A stretch of 17,998 bases of DNA. Origin: an uncultured Acetatifactor sp. GTDB taxonomy: Bacteria > Bacillota > Clostridia > Lachnospirales > Lachnospiraceae. A model generated the notes under the pieces. That model had not been told where the DNA came from. It saw nothing but the letters and a program-made list of their open reading frames with translations, and ran no database searches. The position numbers and the translations under genes are program-made. The stretch spans positions 1 to 17,998 of the forward strand of contig CAJTZD010000067.1 of NCBI GenBank assembly GCA_910584235.1. The letters run 5' to 3'. Position 1 is the first letter of the stretch. Every line of letters starts with the position of its first letter. Shown piece after piece: positions 13,893-17,998 of this stretch.

Positions 13893-15776
13893 ATGGAAGC
13901 ATTTATTACATGTATCAATGGCATAGGGGGAGCGGCTGCAGAGTCTCAGAATATGGTTTTGAACATTGCTCATCAGATGGGCTTCAGAACTATGGGGATT
14001 TATCGCTATGATTCCAGCGGAGAAAACGAGGAATGCCTGAGTTCCCGATGCGATGGCATTATTGCCGGCATCAATTATAGAGATTTAGTTTTTTTTCAGT
14101 ATCCGACATGGAATGTTCTTGGATTTGAGGAATGTCTGTTAAATCGGATACAAGTGTATGGGGGAAGAGTCGTTATTGTGGTACATGATATCGAAGCCCT
14201 TATGTTTGAAAGTAGCCGGTTTATGCTAGGCTATATGATTACGCTTCTTAATTTGGCAGAAGTCTTAGTAGTTCCTTCTTATGCCATGATAGATTGTCTG
14301 CGGGATAACGGGATCCGAGAGAATATGAAGTTTGTGGTGCAAGAAATTTGGGACTATACTACGGAGCTTCGTTTTTCGCAGGAACCGAAGTTTCAAAAAG
14401 AAATTCATTTTGCGGGGAGTCCGTCTAAGTTTTTGTTCCCGCAGCAATGGAATTTTGATGTGCCGCTGAAGTTATATACATCAGAACAATGCACGGGAGA
14501 AAATGTCCAGGTAATGGGCTGGATGGAACGTGCCGCCCTGCTGCTGGAATTGTCAAAAGGCGGATTCGGGCTGGTATGGTATGGGAGCGAATACTGGCAT
14601 GAGTATATGAAATATAATAATACGATTAAGCTCAGCGCCTATTTGGCGGCGGGGATTCCGGTCATTGTCCCAAGGGGGATTTCCAATCAGTATTTGATTG
14701 AGGGGAATCATTTGGGATTTGCGGTTGACAGCTTAGAGGAGGCGGTGGAGCGAGTCAAAAATATGGGGGAAGCGGAATATCAGGAATATGTGCGGCATGT
14801 GGGAAACTTTGCCCCCTTAATTCGCAACGGATACTTTACGAAAAAGTTTCTGATAGACGCGATACAGACATTGTTGCGGGAGGATATTCCTGAAGGAGTT
14901 TGTTTAAAGGGAAACGGGGGGGTTAAAACAGCCTGCCAGGAGAAATTGTCTGCTACAAAAACGGTGAATGTTATGAATATGCAGGAAACCCTGGCATATG
15001 TACAGGATAAATGCATCTCAGTTGCCCGTTTTGGAGATGGAGAAGTCGGTCTGATGACCGGGCAGTCCATTCCTTTTCAGGATTACGATGAAGAGTTAGC
15101 GCAACGACTGAAAAAAATTATTACCATGCCGGACAATGAGAAATTGTTGGTGTGTGTGCCGGATGTCTTTGAGAAGAGAGAGCGCTATACCGCCGAATGT
15201 AGTTCTTTCTGGGGTGGCCACTTGGAGAGATATCGAGATTTTTATAGAGAGGTTCTCTTAAGTGAAAAACGATATGGCAGCGCTTTTATTTCACGGCCCT
15301 ATATGGATCTGAAAGACAAATCCGTATCTGGAATACACTTTCAGAATTTGAAAGATTTTTTTGCAGACAAAGATATACTGATTGTGGAAGGGGTTTACTC
15401 ACGCTCCGGCGTAGGAAACGATTTGTTTCAGCGGGCGGCATCGATTAAGCGGATTATCTGCCCCTCCCGCAATGCGTACAGTAAATATGAAGCAATTCTG
15501 GATGCCGTCCGGCGGCATGGGAAAAATAAATTAATTCTGCTTATGTTGGGTCCTACGGCGAAAGTGTTAGCCTGTGATCTGGCCTTTGAGGGTTATTGGG
15601 CAGTGGATATCGGACATATTGATTCTGAATATGAGTGGTATCAGATGGGAGTTACCCAAAAAACTAAGCTTAGCAATAAGCATACAGCGGAATTTAATTT
15701 TGATGAGTTTATTGAATTACAGGATGATGATGACTATGGGAGAGAAATGGTTGAGATGGTGGCTGATTCGTATTGA
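13893..15776 (+). CDS. Two-domain glycosyltransferase: Gtf3-type domain fused to DUF1792 (GT-D) domain
   Basis: The 627-residue product joins two SRRP-glycan enzymes that I know as separate or differently combined proteins in streptococci. Residues 1 to about 335 are Gtf3-like: MGIYRYDSSGENEE, DGIIAGINYRDLVFFQYP, NGIRENMKFVVQEIWD, YLAAGIPVIVPRG and IRNGYFTKKFL. Gtf3 adds a hexose (glucose in Fap1) to the first HexNAc. After a linker (about 336-355), residues 356-627 match DUF1792, the GT-D fold of dGT1 and the SP_1767 group: VARFGDGEVGLMTG with the metal-binding DXE (D382, E384), then FISRPYMDLKD, VEGVYSRSGVGNDLF and VDIGHIDSEYEW near the end. The order suggests two successive sugar additions by one chain. 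The start ATG 13893 has GGGGGAG just upstream. It lies 75 nt after the second gtfA. Confidence 0.9.
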   Translation: MEAFITCINGIGGAAAESQNMVLNIAHQMGFRTMGIYRYDSSGENEECLSSRCDGIIAGINYRDLVFFQYPTWNVLGFEECLLNRIQVYGGRVVIVVHDIEALMFESSRFMLGYMITLLNLAEVLVVPSYAMIDCLRDNGIRENMKFVVQEIWDYTTELRFSQEPKFQKEIHFAGSPSKFLFPQQWNFDVPLKLYTSEQCTGENVQVMGWMERAALLLELSKGGFGLVWYGSEYWHEYMKYNNTIKLSAYLAAGIPVIVPRGISNQYLIEGNHLGFAVDSLEEAVERVKNMGEAEYQEYVRHVGNFAPLIRNGYFTKKFLIDAIQTLLREDIPEGVCLKGNGGVKTACQEKLSATKTVNVMNMQETLAYVQDKCISVARFGDGEVGLMTGQSIPFQDYDEELAQRLKKIITMPDNEKLLVCVPDVFEKRERYTAECSSFWGGHLERYRDFYREVLLSEKRYGSAFISRPYMDLKDKSVSGIHFQNLKDFFADKDILIVEGVYSRSGVGNDLFQRAASIKRIICPSRNAYSKYEAILDAVRRHGKNKLILLMLGPTAKVLACDLAFEGYWAVDIGHIDSEYEWYQMGVTQKTKLSNKHTAEFNFDEFIELQDDDDYGREMVEMVADSY

Positions 15777-15924
15777 AATTGTTTAAGATAAAAAAGGTTC
15801 TGTCTGGCTTGGCTTTGTGAGAGAAATATATGAGGTGATTTAAGGAAAGAATGATCTGTGATGGATATGGTTAGACTTTCCGCAACTACCTGTTAAATAT
15901 GAAAAGAGAGGTCACGGGATTAGA

Positions 15925-17025
15925 ATGAAAACATATATTACGCGGATCAACGGATGGTCGCTGGAGGATAAATCTCACTATATGCAGCATATAGTTGCAG
16001 AGATAGCCCGCCAGCTTGGCTGTCAGGAGATGGGGATCTACCGCTATGGAGCGGATGGGGAAAGTGAGGAAAGCCTTAGCAGCAGGCTGGATGGGATTAT
16101 TGCGGGAATCAACTGGGGCGATCTTGTAATCTGTCAGTTTCCGACTGGAAATGGTATAAGATTTGAGAGGGAACTGGTAGACCGACTTAAAGCTTATGGC
16201 GGGCGGGTGGCGGTTTTTATTCATGAACCGGAGGCATTGGTATACGAAGACAGGCGGTCAACGCTGGGGGAGACAGTAGGACTGTACAATCAGACGGAGG
16301 TGCTGATTGTTCCCACATACGCCATGCAGCAGTGGTTGATGGAGAACGGAATCCGCGAAAACATGAAGTTTGTGGTGCAGGAGATGTGGGATTGTACGGT
16401 AGGCTGGCCTCTTGTGGGCACGCCGGTGTGGAAAAAGGAAATCTGCTTTGCAGATGGCGAGAGATTTGCTGGAATGGATGATTGGAATTACTCCGTGCCG
16501 CTGAACCTGTACAATATCTCTGTAGATCGTGGGAATGTACGGAACCTGAGGGAAAGAGAGCCATATCGGCTTCTTTCAGAATTGAACCGGGGGAGCGGCT
16601 TTGGGTTGGTCTGGTACAGGGACGAGGATTTCCGGCGGTATATGGAGCGGAGTAATTCCTTTTGTTTTGCACGATATCTGGCGGCGGGACTGCCTGTTAT
16701 TGTGCCGGCCGGGTGTTCACACCAGACGCTGGTTGAGGCCAATCATCTGGGAGTGGTAGTAAACTCACTGGAGGAAGCAGTTGAGGTAATCGAGCGGATG
16801 ACGGAAGAGGAATACCGAGAATATGTGAAAGCGGTGGAACAGTTTGCTCCCGCCTTGCGGAATGGGTATTTTACAAAGCGGTGTCTGATCGAGACGATGC
16901 AGGCGTTTTGCAGGAAAGATGCGGGCAGGGTGCCTGTGCCAGAGGGAGTATACGAGGCTGGGGAATGCAGGTTCGATTATGTGGCGTTGAATGAGTCATA
17001 TGGAGGGAATCTGGCTTTTTCCTAG
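15925..17025 (+). CDS. Gtf3-type glycosyltransferase, second copy; ends at an amber codon in frame with the downstream GT2
   Basis: This 366-residue protein is a paralogue of the Gtf3 half of the preceding gene: MGIYRYGADGESEE, DGIIAGINWGDLVICQFP, NGIRENMKFVVQEMWD, YLAAGLPVIVPAG and LRNGYFTKRCLIE. It probably adds a hexose to the SRRP glycan. The Gtf3 core ends near residue 330. A 35-residue tail (including FDYVALNESYGGNLAFS) follows and stops at TAG 17023-17025. The same frame then stays open into the GT2 gene, so this may be the 5' half of an interrupted Gtf3::GT2 fusion gene. ATG 15925 has AGAGAGG about 13 nt upstream, a rather long spacer. The 148 bases before it contain no gene, promoter or terminator that I can support. 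Confidence 0.85.
   Translation: MKTYITRINGWSLEDKSHYMQHIVAEIARQLGCQEMGIYRYGADGESEESLSSRLDGIIAGINWGDLVICQFPTGNGIRFERELVDRLKAYGGRVAVFIHEPEALVYEDRRSTLGETVGLYNQTEVLIVPTYAMQQWLMENGIRENMKFVVQEMWDCTVGWPLVGTPVWKKEICFADGERFAGMDDWNYSVPLNLYNISVDRGNVRNLREREPYRLLSELNRGSGFGLVWYRDEDFRRYMERSNSFCFARYLAAGLPVIVPAGCSHQTLVEANHLGVVVNSLEEAVEVIERMTEEEYREYVKAVEQFAPALRNGYFTKRCLIETMQAFCRKDAGRVPVPEGVYEAGECRFDYVALNESYGGNLAFS
17023..17025 (+). other. In-frame amber codon between Gtf3-type and GT2 frames
   Basis: TAG at 17023-17025 is the only stop between the Gtf3-type frame (from 15925) and the GT2 frame (to 17952); both use the same reading phase. Flanking translation reads NLAFS, stop, DFHGEADGFLIYDGAGNLL, which looks like continuous protein. 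A single base change (for example from TGG or CAG) would restore one 675-residue frame. Confidence 0.7.
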
Positions 17026-17079
17026 GACTTTCACGGGGAAGCGGACGGATTCCTGATTTATGATGGGGCAGGAAACTTA

Positions 17080-17952
17080 TTGAGAAATATCCGGGATTTG
17101 CGGCAGCATTATCTTTTGCTGAAAGGTAGGAAAGGGGAAAATGGGATTATTGTAAAAGCGTATGTGGAGACATTAAGGGGTAAGCTGGTTCTTGCGGAAT
17201 CTGAACTGGCTTGTCTGCGGGAGAGGAGTTTTGGCAGTCCGAAAGTCAGTATGGTGATACCGGCTTATAACGCGGAGGATTACATTGCCAGATGTATTGA
17301 TACGGCGCTGGCGCAGTCGCTGCCGGATGTTGAGATAGTTGTTGTGGATGACGGAAGTAAGGACAGTACACCGGAGATCATTGATTGGTATGTCGGGAGA
17401 TATGATAACGTGGTGGCTATACATCAGGAGAACGGCGGTGTCGCGGCGGCAAGAAATACAGGGATAAAGCGTGCAAAGGGCGAATATATAGGATTTATGG
17501 ATAACGATGACATGATTCGGCCTGGCATGGCAGAAAGTCTATATGGTTCTGCGGTAAAAAACGATTGTGATATCGCTATGACCTCTGTATATTGGATCAC
17601 GGGAAAGGGATATGAAGTATATTTGCAATATCAGCTGGAGGAGGATACAGCGATACCTGGAGATGCTTTTCTACGCATGTTGAATGCCGAAGGCTGGGGG
17701 CATACAATAGTGGTCTGGAATAAATTGTATAAGTCTTCATTAATAAAAGACAGGATATATCCTTTGATCATGAGCGATGACTCTGCTTGGATTCCTTATA
17801 TTTTATCCTATGCTGATAAGGTATGCTATCAGAATGACTTTTCCTATGAATACGACAGGATCATTCGCCCTTATACTCTGGTAGATCAGTGGCAATATGT
17901 ATCGAAAGAGGGATGTTTGAAGGAAGATGAAAAGAGCGCTTTATTACTTTGA
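17080..17952 (+). CDS. GT2-family glycosyltransferase, probably broken at the 3' end
   Basis: A GT-A fold glycosyltransferase of family 2, likely extending the SRRP glycan. In the 290-residue frame, the N-terminal 54 residues are a charged linker. The catalytic domain starts at KVSMVIPAYNAEDYIARCID (residue 55), with VVVDDGS (DD at 90-91), NGGVAAARNTGIKRAKGEYI and the metal-binding DNDD (141-144). VVWNKLYKSSLI, SDDSAWIPYILSYADKVCY and YEYDRIIRPYTLVDQW follow. The latter block is typical of GT2 enzymes in SRRP clusters, where a further helical region usually follows. Here the frame stops at TGA 17950, soon after. Start TTG 17080 has AGGA at 17070-17073, a usable site. The frame also runs upstream without a stop to TAG 17023, so the gene may originally have been fused to the Gtf3-type gene. 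Confidence 0.8.
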   Translation: MRNIRDLRQHYLLLKGRKGENGIIVKAYVETLRGKLVLAESELACLRERSFGSPKVSMVIPAYNAEDYIARCIDTALAQSLPDVEIVVVDDGSKDSTPEIIDWYVGRYDNVVAIHQENGGVAAARNTGIKRAKGEYIGFMDNDDMIRPGMAESLYGSAVKNDCDIAMTSVYWITGKGYEVYLQYQLEEDTAIPGDAFLRMLNAEGWGHTIVVWNKLYKSSLIKDRIYPLIMSDDSAWIPYILSYADKVCYQNDFSYEYDRIIRPYTLVDQWQYVSKEGCLKEDEKSALLL

Positions 17953-17998
17953 AACAATACCTTCCGGGTAGCCAAAAAAGCGCAGACTACCCCTATCA

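Noticed and set aside
17953..17998. A further gene after the GT2 stop
   Set aside because: Only 46 bases remain, with no ribosome site and start; better explained as the frameshifted tail of the GT2 gene.

Overview
The window is one strand-uniform gene cluster (all genes on +) encoding an accessory Sec (SecA2/SecY2) export system for a serine-rich repeat glycoprotein adhesin (SRRP), with the glycosyltransferases that modify the adhesin in the cytoplasm. This system is known from Gram-positive bacteria. Strong GGAGG-type ribosome binding sites, TTG starts, mixed GC content and a non-LPXTG adhesin C-terminus point to a gut Clostridia/Lachnospiraceae-type Firmicute rather than a Streptococcus; that taxonomic guess is inference.

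Layout. 1-811: the 3' end of the SRRP substrate gene, with two blocks of 12-residue repeats, an acidic stalk with three PLA motifs, and a hydrophobic C-terminus with a basic tail. 830-976: an unrecognised 48-residue single-span membrane protein. 977-1078: a spacer with a strong hairpin. 1079-8179: the export core in the canonical order secY2, asp1, asp2, asp3, secA2, with overlapping genes. 8192-13817: two GtfA/GtfB O-glycosyltransferase pairs in the order A-B-B-A. The second pair is strongly diverged and looks more AT-rich. 13893-15776: a Gtf3-type glycosyltransferase fused to a DUF1792 (GT-D fold) glycosyltransferase. 15925-17952: a second Gtf3-type protein and a GT2 enzyme that share one reading frame, interrupted by a single amber codon. 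The GT2 frame also ends early, probably through frameshifts.

How it works (family knowledge applied here). GtfA-GtfB puts the first HexNAc on Ser/Thr of the repeats. Gtf3, the GT-D domain and GT2 extend the glycan. Asp2 O-acetylates GlcNAc and, with Asp1 and Asp3, delivers the adhesin to SecA2, which drives it through SecY2. The most interesting observations are the Gtf3::DUF1792 fusion, the amber-split Gtf3/GT2 gene with apparent 3' frameshifts, the duplicated A-B-B-A initiation module, the 52-codon out-of-frame asp3/secA2 overlap, and the uncharacterised 48-residue membrane protein beside secY2.
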